Of a DNA stretch of 64,000 nucleotides, positions 17,005 through 25,038 are shown in pieces. Position 1 is the first letter of the stretch; each line of letters opens with the position of its first letter. The translations under genes were made by a program, and so were the position numbers. The DNA comes from RGIG3009 sp045630285 (GTDB lineage Bacteria; Bacillota; Clostridia; Oscillospirales; Acutalibacteraceae), in the NCBI GenBank assembly GCA_045630285.1, contig JAZQSX010000061.1, positions 62,001-126,000 on the forward strand. The letters are read 5' to 3'. Under the pieces are notes generated by a model, which saw only the letters and a program-made list of their open reading frames with translations, was not told the DNA's origin and did no database searches.

Positions 17005-17718
17005 ATGGCACAGTGTCCCATTTGTAATGGCAAAATCTACTTTATGGAGGGCGTGAAAACGTTGGATGGAAGTATTTGCTCGGAATGTGCTCACATCGTT
17101 TCATCGCCAAAAAATTACACAACAGAAGGAATCCGTTCTTTTTGGAAGAAAAATCATACCCGTTTGGTAAAGTTTAAAGAGACCAAAGTTATACACAGCC
17201 CGGGGTGCTTGTATATTTCTGTTGATGAAACGCATAGATATTTTCAATTTGGTCGTAGTGGCAAGGGGAATAATCAGGAGAAAGTCATATATAGCTTTGA
17301 TGAAGTGGATAGCTATGACTACATAACGATTAAAGGTGAAACGGTTTCCCATAAAGAAGGAATACTCACGAGAGCGGTGGTTGGAGGTATGTTCGCAGGC
17401 GCTGCAGGTGCCGTCATTGGCGGCGCTACAGCGGGAAGTGTCATAGAGACTACACCCGACAGGATTCAAATCAAAGTGTATTTGACTACAGGTGCAGGCA
17501 AGGTATGTGAAACATCATCCTCAAATTGTCCATATCCCGTGGGGTTCACAGATTTTTTGGATTCTTGTATTTATGGCGATTCTTGTGTGAATGAACCCCA
17601 ACCGATGGTCGCTTCCTCAGCAGCAGACGAAATTATAAAATATAAAGAGCTTTTAGATAAGGGCATTATTACGGAAGAGGAGTTTCAAGCTAAAAAAGCC
17701 AAGCTATTAGATCTGTGA
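17005..17718 (+). CDS. zinc-ribbon (DUF4428-like) protein with glycine-zipper and SHOCT domain
   Basis: Protein of 237 residues, not assigned a function. The N terminus has two CxxC pairs (CPICNGK ... CSECAHIV), like DUF4428. The centre has a Gly/Ala-rich zipper (VVGGMFAGAAGAVIGGATAG), often seen in membrane-associated or oligomerising proteins. The last 30 residues (EIIKYKELLDKGIITEEEFQ) are a SHOCT domain, a short oligomerisation motif. The ribosome-binding site is GGAGG 10 nt before the ATG. The gene is visibly more AT-rich than its neighbours, which hints at recent transfer. Its terminator follows at 17781. Confidence 0.7.
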   Translation: MAQCPICNGKIYFMEGVKTLDGSICSECAHIVSSPKNYTTEGIRSFWKKNHTRLVKFKETKVIHSPGCLYISVDETHRYFQFGRSGKGNNQEKVIYSFDEVDSYDYITIKGETVSHKEGILTRAVVGGMFAGAAGAVIGGATAGSVIETTPDRIQIKVYLTTGAGKVCETSSSNCPYPVGFTDFLDSCIYGDSCVNEPQPMVASSAADEIIKYKELLDKGIITEEEFQAKKAKLLDL

Positions 17719-17780
17719 TATGCTTGCATGAGATAGAAACGGATAGCATCCTCGCTCGAATGGTTAGCAGATGAGACTGA

Positions 17781-17808
17781 AAAAGCAAGGCGAAAGCCTT
17801 GCTTTTTC
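17781..17808 (+). terminator. terminator of the zinc-ribbon/SHOCT gene
   Basis: Stem aaaagcaaggc / gccttgctttt with T-run. Confidence 0.8.
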
Positions 17809-17810
17809 TA

Positions 17811-17840
17811 TTGCAGAACGAATAGGTTGTGTGTTATAAT
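17811..17840 (+). promoter_or_regulatory. promoter of the DUF951-prfA operon
   Basis: -35 TTGCAG (17811-17816), 18-nt spacer, -10 TATAAT (17835-17840). Confidence 0.55.
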
Positions 17841-17871
17841 ATTCTGTAAAGAAAAAATGGGGGGGATCTGC

Positions 17872-18060
17872 GTGGACATTCGGGTCGGCGATGTACTGAC
17901 GATGAAGAAAAGTCATCCGTGCGGCGGCACACGCTTTGCTGTGCTGCGGGTAGGTATGGATTTCCGTCTGCGCTGTGAGACCTGCGGTCATGAAATGATG
18001 ATTCCCCGTATCAAGGCAGAAAAGAATATCCGTGCCGTGGAGCATACCGACGGTGAATAG
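17872..18060 (+). CDS. DUF951 family protein
   Basis: A 62-residue protein of a Firmicutes family of unknown function. Conserved family features are visible: the start MDIRVGDVL (GTG-initiated), KKSHPCGGTRFAVLRVG, then RLRCETCGHEMMIPR. The CxxC plus the earlier HPCG suggest a small zinc-binding fold. The GTG at 17872 is preferred over the upstream ATG at 17827 because family members start here and a GGGGGG ribosome-binding site precedes it. It leads a translation and tRNA-modification operon, with prfA 39 nt downstream. Confidence 0.85.
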   Translation: MDIRVGDVLTMKKSHPCGGTRFAVLRVGMDFRLRCETCGHEMMIPRIKAEKNIRAVEHTDGE

Positions 18061-18099
18061 CCGTGCCTTTCGTCACTCAAACGAAAGGGAGGATGCCGT

Positions 18100-19191
18100 A
18101 TGCTGAATCGGTTGAAAGAGGTTGAAAAGCGGTACGAGGAATTGATGGCCCGTTTATGCGATCCTGCCGTGGTGTCGCAAGCAGAGCTGTACCGTTCGCT
18201 TATGAAGGAAAGCAGCGAGTTGGAACCGCTGGTTACGACGTACCGTGCCTACGCGGCGGCACAGACTCGGGAGCGTGAAGCACGGGAGCTGTTGGACGGC
18301 GGTGTTGACCGTGAGTTGCGTGAGCTTGCGGAAGAGGAGCTTGTCGAAAGTCGGGCGACCGCCGAGCGACTTGCGGAGGAATTGAAGATTTTGTTGCTGC
18401 CGAAGGATCCCAACGATGACCGCAACGTCATTTTGGAGATCCGTGCCGGTGCCGGCGGAGAGGAATCGGCGTTGTTCGCCGCCAATTTATTGCGGATGTA
18501 CACGCTGTATGCACAAACCTGTGGTTATCAGACCGAGATCGTTGGTGCCAACGAGACGGAGCTTGGCGGATACAAGGAAATCAGTTGTATGATCACGGGG
18601 CAAGGGGCCTACAGCCGTCTTAAGTTTGAAAGCGGCGTGCACCGTGTCCAACGTGTGCCGGAGACGGAGACGGGAGGACGCATTCACACCTCCACCCCCA
18701 CGGTGGCAGTGCTTCCCGAAGCGGAAGAGGTGGAACTGACCATTGCACCGACCGACCTGCAGATCGACACCTACCGCTCCAGTGGTGCGGGCGGTCAGCA
18801 TATCAATAAAACGGAATCTGCCATTCGTATCACCCATTTACCCACGGGTATGGTCGTGGAGTGCCAGGATGAGCGAAGTCAGCATAAGAACAAGGAAAAA
18901 GCAATGCGGGTGCTGCGCTCCCGCTTGTACGAGCAGCTGCAGACCGAGCAGCAGTCGGCGATCGCTGCCGATCGTCGGGCACAGGTTGGTACGGGTGATC
19001 GTAGTGAGCGCATCCGCACCTACAACTATCCGCAGGGACGAGTGACCGATCACCGCATCGGGCTGACGTTATATAAACTGGATGCGGTGCTGAACGGCGC
19101 GTTGGATGAGCTGGTGGATGCGCTCATCACCGCCGATCGTACCGAAAAACTGCAAAGAGGGCAGGAGTATGCAAACGAAATATTACACTGA
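18100..19191 (+). CDS. prfA: peptide chain release factor 1
   Basis: Recognises UAA and UAG stop codons and triggers peptide release on the ribosome. The 363-residue protein has the catalytic GGQ motif in YRSSGAGGQHINKTESA and the PxT stop-codon reading motif in HRVQRVPETETGG, with the N-terminal coiled-coil typical of RF1. Length is normal. The start has AAAGGGAGG upstream. The usual neighbour prmC, which methylates this GGQ, is not between prfA and the Sua5 gene here and must be elsewhere. It overlaps the next gene by 23 nt. Confidence 0.97.
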   Translation: MLNRLKEVEKRYEELMARLCDPAVVSQAELYRSLMKESSELEPLVTTYRAYAAAQTREREARELLDGGVDRELRELAEEELVESRATAERLAEELKILLLPKDPNDDRNVILEIRAGAGGEESALFAANLLRMYTLYAQTCGYQTEIVGANETELGGYKEISCMITGQGAYSRLKFESGVHRVQRVPETETGGRIHTSTPTVAVLPEAEEVELTIAPTDLQIDTYRSSGAGGQHINKTESAIRITHLPTGMVVECQDERSQHKNKEKAMRVLRSRLYEQLQTEQQSAIAADRRAQVGTGDRSERIRTYNYPQGRVTDHRIGLTLYKLDAVLNGALDELVDALITADRTEKLQRGQEYANEILH

Positions 19192-20188
19192 TCGGGAAGA
19201 GGAGCTTATCGAGGCGGCTCAACTGTTACGTGCAGGCGCTTTGGTAGCGATCCCGACCGAAACGGTATACGGATTGGCGGCAGATGCCCGCAACGGTGCG
19301 GCGGTCGCGTCGATCTTTACAGCAAAGGGCCGTCCCTCGGATAATCCCCTGATCGTGCACATTGCCGATAAGGCCGAACTGAATACGCTGGCAGCGACCG
19401 TGCCTCCTGTGGCGGAAAAACTGGCGGAGGCCTACTGGCCCGGACCGTTGACGATGATTTTTTCCAAGGCGGATCACGTGCCGGATGAAGTAACCGCCGG
19501 ATTGGATACGGTGGCAGTGCGGATGCCGTCGCATCCCGTGGCACGGCGGTTGATCGAATTGTCGGGATGCCCGCTGGCGGCGCCGTCTGCCAATCGTTCA
19601 GGCAGTCCCAGTCCTACCGATGCCCATCGGGTGGCCGAGGACATGGATGGCCGTATTGCTGCAATCGTCGACGGCGGTGCGTGCTCGGTCGGCGTGGAAT
19701 CGACGGTGATCTCGGTGTGTGGTAATCGTGTGCGGTTGCTTCGCCCGGGTGCCGTTACGGTTGAAATGCTGGAAGCGGTCGCCGGAGCGGTCGAAATTGA
19801 TGAGGCTGTGTTGAATCCGTTAAAGGACGGTGCCACAGCGGCGTCTCCCGGTATGAAGTATAAGCACTATGCCCCTGAAGCACGGGTAGTGTTGGTGCGT
19901 GGCAGTGCGCAGGCGTACCGAGAGTACGTGAATGCCAATGCTGCCGAAGGTGTAACGGCGCTGTGCTTTGACGGCGAGGAGCAAGGCTTGGTCGTTCCGT
20001 ATTTGACGTATGGGCGGCGTGACGATGCCGTGACGCAGGCGCAGCGTGTATTTGAGGCACTCCGCTTGCTGGACGAGAGGAAAACGACCGTGGCGTATAC
20101 GGCGTGTCCCTCACCGGAGGGCATTGGTTTGGCGGTGTACAATCGACTGCTGCGTGCTGCAGGATTTGAGGTGGTCATCCTTGAATAA
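19169..20188 (+). CDS. sua5: L-threonylcarbamoyladenylate synthase (Sua5/TsaC type)
   Basis: Makes threonylcarbamoyl-AMP from Thr, bicarbonate and ATP, the first step of the t6A37 modification of ANN-decoding tRNAs. The protein has 339 residues: the YrdC domain (IPTETVYGLAADARN, FTAKGRPSDNPLIVHI, AVRMPSHPVARRLI, SANRSGSPSPT, VESTVISV) and a C-terminal Sua5 domain (SPGMKYKHYAPEARVVLV), so it is the long Sua5 form. The ATG at 19169 lies inside prfA and is likely reached by coupled translation. TrmO (54057), which methylates t6A, is also in the window. Confidence 0.93.
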   Translation: MQTKYYTDREEELIEAAQLLRAGALVAIPTETVYGLAADARNGAAVASIFTAKGRPSDNPLIVHIADKAELNTLAATVPPVAEKLAEAYWPGPLTMIFSKADHVPDEVTAGLDTVAVRMPSHPVARRLIELSGCPLAAPSANRSGSPSPTDAHRVAEDMDGRIAAIVDGGACSVGVESTVISVCGNRVRLLRPGAVTVEMLEAVAGAVEIDEAVLNPLKDGATAASPGMKYKHYAPEARVVLVRGSAQAYREYVNANAAEGVTALCFDGEEQGLVVPYLTYGRRDDAVTQAQRVFEALRLLDERKTTVAYTACPSPEGIGLAVYNRLLRAAGFEVVILE

Positions 20189-20783
20189 ATCATTGGTGAT
20201 CGGGTTGACCGGTTCGATCGGCTCGGGAAAAAGCACGGTGTCCCGTTTGTTTTCCGAACGTGGCTATTATGTTATTGACGCCGATGTGCTGGCCCGAAAG
20301 GCGGTAGAGCCGGGAACGGAAACACTGCTAGAATTGGTGAATCACTTTGGCAAGTCGATTTTGCGGGGGGACGGTTCGCTGGACCGTGCCGCCTTGGCGG
20401 ATATTGCCTTTGCTAAAGAAGAATTGACGGCAGAGCTGAATGCTATTGTACATCCGGCGGTCATTCGTTTGTTGAACGAAGAATTGGCTGCTGCCAAGGA
20501 GCGTGGCGAGACGGTAATCGTCTTGGACGTGCCGCTGCTGTTCCAAACGGGCTTGGAGACGCTGTGTGATCGCACAGTAGCGGTTACTGCCCGCCCGGAG
20601 ATACGCTGTAAGCGTATTTGCTTGCGGGATTCGCTGAACGAGGAGCAGGCACGGATGCGTATGAATGCCCAGCCTGCGGACATATACTATACACAGCGTG
20701 CCACCGATGTGCTTGTCAACGACGGGGACACGGCGGTGCTGGAGGAAGCGGTTGCGGAACTCTGCCGCCGCATCGGGAGGTGA
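20181..20783 (+). CDS. coaE: dephospho-CoA kinase
   Basis: Phosphorylates dephospho-CoA in the last step of coenzyme A synthesis. The 200-residue protein begins with the P-loop GLTGSIGSGKSTVSRLF, then DADVLARKAV, VHPAVIRLL and VIVLDVPLLFQTG, all family motifs. The start is a TTG at 20181 with GAGG 9 nt upstream, overlapping the sua5 stop by 8 nt. A TTG at 20193 and GTG at 20196 are weaker alternatives. The 5-nt spacing to the next gene keeps it within the operon. Confidence 0.93.
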   Translation: MNKSLVIGLTGSIGSGKSTVSRLFSERGYYVIDADVLARKAVEPGTETLLELVNHFGKSILRGDGSLDRAALADIAFAKEELTAELNAIVHPAVIRLLNEELAAAKERGETVIVLDVPLLFQTGLETLCDRTVAVTARPEIRCKRICLRDSLNEEQARMRMNAQPADIYYTQRATDVLVNDGDTAVLEEAVAELCRRIGR

Positions 20784-20787
20784 CCGT

Positions 20788-21381
20788 GTGAAGCGTCGTA
20801 TACTGGTTTGGTTGATCGTGTTGGTTGTGCTCGGCGCCTTGATCGCCGGCGGCATCTACGTGGTGAACGTTGGGTACGATAAATACGAGCGCGCAGCGTA
20901 TCCGCCGAAGTATGAAGAATACGTCACCAAGTACGCAGAAGAGTTTGATTTACAGCCTTCACTGGTGTATGCCGTGATTCGCACGGAAAGCCGCTTTGAT
21001 CCCAATGCAGAATCGGGAGCAGGTGCCAAGGGACTAATGCAGCTTATGGATGAAACGTATACGTGGGCGCAAAGCCGCTTGCCGGGAGAGGATGAACCGA
21101 TCGAAAAGATATTTGACCCCGAAATCAACATTCGCTGCGGTTGTAAATATCTCCAGTACTGCTTCTCAAAGTTTGAGAATACACGTGCGGCGCTTGCAGC
21201 GTACAACGCAGGTGTCGGCAGAGTATCGGGGTGGCTGAAGGACAGTCGGTATTCCGATGACGGCGTGACGCTCAAAACGATTCCTATTGATGAAACACGC
21301 AATTACGTAGACTATGTGCTGGAAGCACAAGCAATATATCAACGACTGTATCAAGTCGACGGGAGGAATAACGATGTCTGA
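20788..21381 (+). CDS. membrane-anchored soluble lytic murein transglycosylase (SLT domain)
   Basis: Cleaves peptidoglycan glycan strands with 1,6-anhydro product formation. The 197-residue protein has one N-terminal helix (ILVWLIVLVVLGALIAGG) and an SLT domain outside: VYAVIRTESRFDPNAESGAG with the catalytic Glu in TESRF, GAKGLMQLM, INIRCGCKYL and AALAAYNAGVGRVSGWL. The GTG start has GGGAGGTG 7 nt upstream. It overlaps the aminopeptidase gene by 8 nt. Confidence 0.9.
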   Translation: MKRRILVWLIVLVVLGALIAGGIYVVNVGYDKYERAAYPPKYEEYVTKYAEEFDLQPSLVYAVIRTESRFDPNAESGAGAKGLMQLMDETYTWAQSRLPGEDEPIEKIFDPEINIRCGCKYLQYCFSKFENTRAALAAYNAGVGRVSGWLKDSRYSDDGVTLKTIPIDETRNYVDYVLEAQAIYQRLYQVDGRNNDV

Positions 21382-22786
21382 AAAAACACAGGGCGAGCTG
21401 CTGCGTGAGCAGCTGTGCTATCAGCCAAAAAATGCATACCGTGTCTTATCCGAGGAGGAACTTGAGAAGGTAGAGGCGTACTCCGTAGGATATAAGCGTT
21501 ATCTTGATGTCGCCAAGACGGAGCGTGAAGCGGTTGTGGAGTCGGTTCGTCTCGCCGAGGAACAGGGCTTTGTACCGTTTGATGCTTCCCAGCCGCTTAA
21601 GCCCGGTGATCGTGTGTATGCGATCAACCGTGGCAAGGCACTGATCCTGGCGGTGATCGGTGAGAAGCCGATCGAGGACGGTGTGTCGATTGCGGCTGCA
21701 CATATTGATTCGCCCCGCTTGGATCTCAAGCCCAATCCGCTGTACGAGGATCACGAGTTTGCTTATTTTGATACGCATTATTACGGCGGTATCAAAAAAT
21801 ATCAGTGGACGGCGACCCCGATGGCGCTTCACGGCGTGATCGTGCGCCGTGACGGTACCACGGTGACGGTATCTATCGGTGAAGCGCAGGATGAGCCTGT
21901 GTTCTGCATTACCGATCTGTTGCCGCACCTTGGCGCAAATCAGATGAGGAAAACGGCCGCCGAGGTCATCGACGGTGAAAACCTGAACGTGCTGATTGGT
22001 TCACGTCCGTTCCGTGATGATGAGGGCAGTGACGCCGTTAAGCTGAATATTTTGAATATGCTGTCTGAGAAATATGGCATCGTCGAGTCGGATTTCCTGT
22101 CTGCGGAATTGGAAGTCGTTCCGGCGTTCGGCGCACGTGACCTTGGCTTGGATCGCAGTATGATTGGTGCTTACGGTCACGACGACCGTGTTTGTGCATA
22201 TCCAGCACTGACAGCGCTATTCGAGTTGAAGACACCGACCTATACGGCACTGACCGTGTTGGCGGATAAGGAGGAAACCGGTTCGGAGGGTAACACCGGT
22301 ATGCAGTCGGCATTCCTGCGGTATTTTGTGGAGGATCTGGCGGCCGCCTTCGGAAAAGAGGGGCGTCACGCTCTTAGTCGCTCTCTGTGCTTGTCTGCCG
22401 ATGTCAACGTGGGCTTCGATCCGCTGTATCCCGAGGTGGTGGAGGCACGCAACTGTGCGGCGCTGAACCGTGGCGTGGTGCTGACGAAGTACACCGGCGC
22501 CCGTGGCAAGTCGGATACCAACGATGCTTCGGCAGAGTTGATGGGCTTCTTCCGCCGCATTATGGAGAAAAACGACGTACTATGGCAGGTGGGTGAGCTT
22601 GGCCGTGTGGATGTCGGCGGCGGCGGAACGGTTGCAAAGTATATTGCGGACCTGAACGTGGATACGGTCGACCTCGGCGTACCGGTGCTCTCGATGCACG
22701 CACCGTTTGAGGTTATCGCCAAGCCGGACGTGTATATGGCACACAAGGCGTTTTACGCACTTCTCTCCCGTACGGAGAACCTGTAA
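21374..22786 (+). CDS. M18 family aminopeptidase
   Basis: A di-zinc aminopeptidase of 470 residues. Metal ligands and active-site motifs of the M18 family are visible: AAHIDSPRLDLK (first His/Asp), YGHDDRVCAYPAL, DKEETGSEGNTG with catalytic Glu, LSADVN, and VPVLSMHAPFEV near the C terminus. The ATG at 21374 has GGGAGG 7 nt upstream. It probably trims peptides in the cytoplasm. It is the last gene of the DUF951-prfA operon and is followed by a strong terminator. Confidence 0.92.
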   Translation: MSEKTQGELLREQLCYQPKNAYRVLSEEELEKVEAYSVGYKRYLDVAKTEREAVVESVRLAEEQGFVPFDASQPLKPGDRVYAINRGKALILAVIGEKPIEDGVSIAAAHIDSPRLDLKPNPLYEDHEFAYFDTHYYGGIKKYQWTATPMALHGVIVRRDGTTVTVSIGEAQDEPVFCITDLLPHLGANQMRKTAAEVIDGENLNVLIGSRPFRDDEGSDAVKLNILNMLSEKYGIVESDFLSAELEVVPAFGARDLGLDRSMIGAYGHDDRVCAYPALTALFELKTPTYTALTVLADKEETGSEGNTGMQSAFLRYFVEDLAAAFGKEGRHALSRSLCLSADVNVGFDPLYPEVVEARNCAALNRGVVLTKYTGARGKSDTNDASAELMGFFRRIMEKNDVLWQVGELGRVDVGGGGTVAKYIADLNVDTVDLGVPVLSMHAPFEVIAKPDVYMAHKAFYALLSRTENL

Positions 22787-22800
22787 TCACCGAACAAGCA

Positions 22801-22846
22801 AAGACCTCATAGGATGGAACACAGCCATTCTATGAGGTCTTTTTTG
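22801..22846 (+). terminator. terminator of the prfA operon
   Basis: Stem aagacctcatagaatgg-type (left arm aagacctcataggatgg, right arm ccattctatgaggtctt) with T-run. It ends only 17 nt before dpaA. Confidence 0.85.
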
Positions 22847-22863
22847 CGTGAAGGAGGAGTCGT

Positions 22864-23748
22864 ATGCGAACTATTGAAACCTTTGCCGTGATCGGCGGTG
22901 ATCTGCGATCAACGTATTTGGCGGGTGCGTTGGCAGCAGAAGGTTGTCGGGTGATCAGTTCCGGATTTGACAGCACGGAGTTACCCTCCGGTGTGACGGC
23001 GTGCACCAACACCGGTCAGGCGATCAGCTTGGCAGATTGCATTATTTTGCCGCTTCCCGTCAGTGTCGACGGAGTCAACGTCAACGCCCCGTTTTCGAGA
23101 GTGCCTATGCCGCTGAAAAGTATTGTGCAGGCGGTACGTGAGGATCAATTGCTGTTGGGCGGCCAGATCAACAGTGAATTACATCGGGAACTGACAACAC
23201 GGGGGCTGGTGGTCGGCGATTATTTCGGGCGTGAAGAATTGGCGGTGTTAAATGCAGTGCCGACGGCGGAGGGCGCCATTCAGTTGGCTATGGAGGAACT
23301 GCCGATCACCTTGTCGGGATCCCGCTGTTTAATTACGGGATACGGACGTATTGGTCGTGTACTGTCACGAATGCTTCGTGCGTTGGGGGCGGATGTCACC
23401 GTGGCGGCTCGGCGTTGCTCCGATCGTGCCTGGGCGGAGACACAGGGGTGCCGGACAATGGAGCTTTCCCGTTTGCCGGGAAAGGGCGGATTCGATGTGA
23501 TCTTCAACACCGTACCGTATAAAATTTTTCACCGTGAATTGTTGGAAAAACTGGACAGTGGGACGCTGATCATCGACTTGGCATCCCGACCGGGAGGGGT
23601 GGATTTTACGGCGGCGGCGCAATTGCGTCTCAAAACGATCTGGGCGTTGTCACTTCCCGGGCGAGTTGCCCCGAAAAGCGCCGGTAACATCATCAAGCAG
23701 ACCGTTCTGAATATGATCAAGGAGGAGTCGGAATGGAGCTCAAAGTAG
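22864..23748 (+). CDS. dpaA: dipicolinate synthase subunit A
   Basis: With subunit B it oxidises dihydrodipicolinate to dipicolinic acid, the spore-core chelator, in the mother cell. The 294-residue protein has an N-terminal domain (TFAVIGGDLRSTYLAGALAA) and a Rossmann domain (CLITGYGRIGRVLSRMLRAL). KTIWALSLPGRVAPKSAG near the C terminus is typical. GAAGGAGGAG precedes the ATG. It overlaps dpaB by 16 nt. A sigma-K-like promoter may lie at 22788-22815, inside the preceding terminator. Confidence 0.92.
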   Translation: MRTIETFAVIGGDLRSTYLAGALAAEGCRVISSGFDSTELPSGVTACTNTGQAISLADCIILPLPVSVDGVNVNAPFSRVPMPLKSIVQAVREDQLLLGGQINSELHRELTTRGLVVGDYFGREELAVLNAVPTAEGAIQLAMEELPITLSGSRCLITGYGRIGRVLSRMLRALGADVTVAARRCSDRAWAETQGCRTMELSRLPGKGGFDVIFNTVPYKIFHRELLEKLDSGTLIIDLASRPGGVDFTAAAQLRLKTIWALSLPGRVAPKSAGNIIKQTVLNMIKEESEWSSK

Positions 23749-24302
23749 GATTCGCACTGTGCGGATCGTTCTGTACGTTTCACCGTGCCCTGGAGCAAAT
23801 GGAGCGCTTAAAAGCGGAGGGTATGGAGATCACGCCGATTTTGTCGTTTTGCGCAGCCACGACCGACACACGATTTGGCAGGGCAGAGGAGTGGCTCGCT
23901 CGGTTCACGGCAGCAACGGGGAAACAGCCACTGTTATCCTTGACCGAGGTCGAGCCGATCGGGCCAAAGGGATACTTTGACGTGTTGGTCGTGGCCCCCT
24001 GTACCGGCAGTACGCTGGGACGCTTGGCAAACGGTATCAGCGATACTCCGGTTGCCTTGGCGGTAAAATCACAGCTTCGGCGGAATCGCCCTGTTGTAAT
24101 TGCGGTATCTACCAATGACGCTTTGGGATTCTCTATGCGCAATATTGCCCTGCTAAAAAACAGCAAAAATCTGTATTTTGTGCCGATGTCGCAGGATGAT
24201 GCGGCAAATAAGCCCAATTCCTTGGTGGCGGATTTTACCAAGCTGTCCGCTGCTATTCACGCAGCACAGGTTGGTGTTCAGCTGCAACCTTTGTTTGAAT
24301 GA
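23733..24302 (+). CDS. dpaB: dipicolinate synthase subunit B
   Basis: Flavoprotein-like second subunit of dipicolinate synthase, 189 residues. Motifs: GFALCGSFCTFHRALEQME at the flavin phosphate site, ILSFCAATTDTRFG, VVAPCTGSTLGRLANGISD, and SMRNIALLKNSKNLYFVPM. It belongs to the HFCD flavoprotein group. GGAGG sits 9 nt before the ATG within dpaA. The gene ends ATGA, overlapping the next start by 4 nt. Confidence 0.93.
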   Translation: MELKVGFALCGSFCTFHRALEQMERLKAEGMEITPILSFCAATTDTRFGRAEEWLARFTAATGKQPLLSLTEVEPIGPKGYFDVLVVAPCTGSTLGRLANGISDTPVALAVKSQLRRNRPVVIAVSTNDALGFSMRNIALLKNSKNLYFVPMSQDDAANKPNSLVADFTKLSAAIHAAQVGVQLQPLFE

Positions 24303-24982
24303 GGAGGCGGGTGAGACGCCGTACCCGTCAGCGAGCGTTGCGTGTGACGGTATGCTTGCTGTCGGTGCTGTTTTTACTGATCGTAGGGTTTGTGACGGTG
24401 GATAGCCGATTACGTCCGTTGATCCAAAGCTACGGCCTGATGTCGGCACGCCGCAGTGCGATGATGGCAGTACATACCGGTGTGGAACGTGTACTGGCGG
24501 ATGCCGATGCGTCCTATGGGTCGTTCGTGACGGTGCTGCGCAATGAGGACGGACGGGTGATGTCGGCAGAAACCAACGTGCAGGAGATCAACCGTCTGAA
24601 ATCGGCGGTATCCAATGCCGTTATGAAGGAATTGTCATCCCGGGAGGAGCAGACGACACGGATCCCGCTCGGCAATTTGATTGGTGGTAGTTTTTTTACC
24701 GGTCGAGGACCGTTCCTGTCGGTGACGATCCACACGAGCGGCACGGTCATTACGACGCTGACAGGTGAATTCACCGATGCCGGAATCAACCAAACCAAGC
24801 ACAGCCTGTATCTGGATATGCAGGTGATGATGACGGCGGCACTGCCGATGGAACGGGTCGGTGTAGAGGTGTCGACCCGATTTTTGGTGTGTGAGACCGT
24901 GTTTGTCGGCGAAGTGCCGCAAACCGTTTTGCAGGCCGATTTTGGTAATTCTGTTGACAAGTTTTTTGGCGCAACCGATTGA
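24299..24982 (+). CDS. yunB: sporulation protein YunB
   Basis: A 227-residue membrane-anchored protein of the YunB family, needed for full spore formation in Bacillus. It has a basic N terminus (MRRRVRRRTRQRALRV), one membrane helix (CLLSVLFLLIVGFVTV), and an outer domain with family features IPLGNLIGGSFFTGRGP, EFTDAGINQTKHSLYL and TRFLVCETVFVGEVP. Its overlap with dpaB makes a dpaA-dpaB-yunB mother-cell operon likely. The ligA promoter overlaps its last codons. Confidence 0.9.
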   Translation: MRRRVRRRTRQRALRVTVCLLSVLFLLIVGFVTVDSRLRPLIQSYGLMSARRSAMMAVHTGVERVLADADASYGSFVTVLRNEDGRVMSAETNVQEINRLKSAVSNAVMKELSSREEQTTRIPLGNLIGGSFFTGRGPFLSVTIHTSGTVITTLTGEFTDAGINQTKHSLYLDMQVMMTAALPMERVGVEVSTRFLVCETVFVGEVPQTVLQADFGNSVDKFFGATD

Positions 24983-25007
24983 AATATGCCGCTGTTCTTG
25001 TTATAAT
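24979..25007 (+). promoter_or_regulatory. promoter of ligA
   Basis: -35 TTGAAA (24979-24984), 17-nt spacer, -10 TATAAT (25002-25007). The -35 lies across the stop codon of yunB. Confidence 0.8.
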
Positions 25008-25038
25008 AGAAAAGGACTCTTATAAGGGGAGTGGCTAC

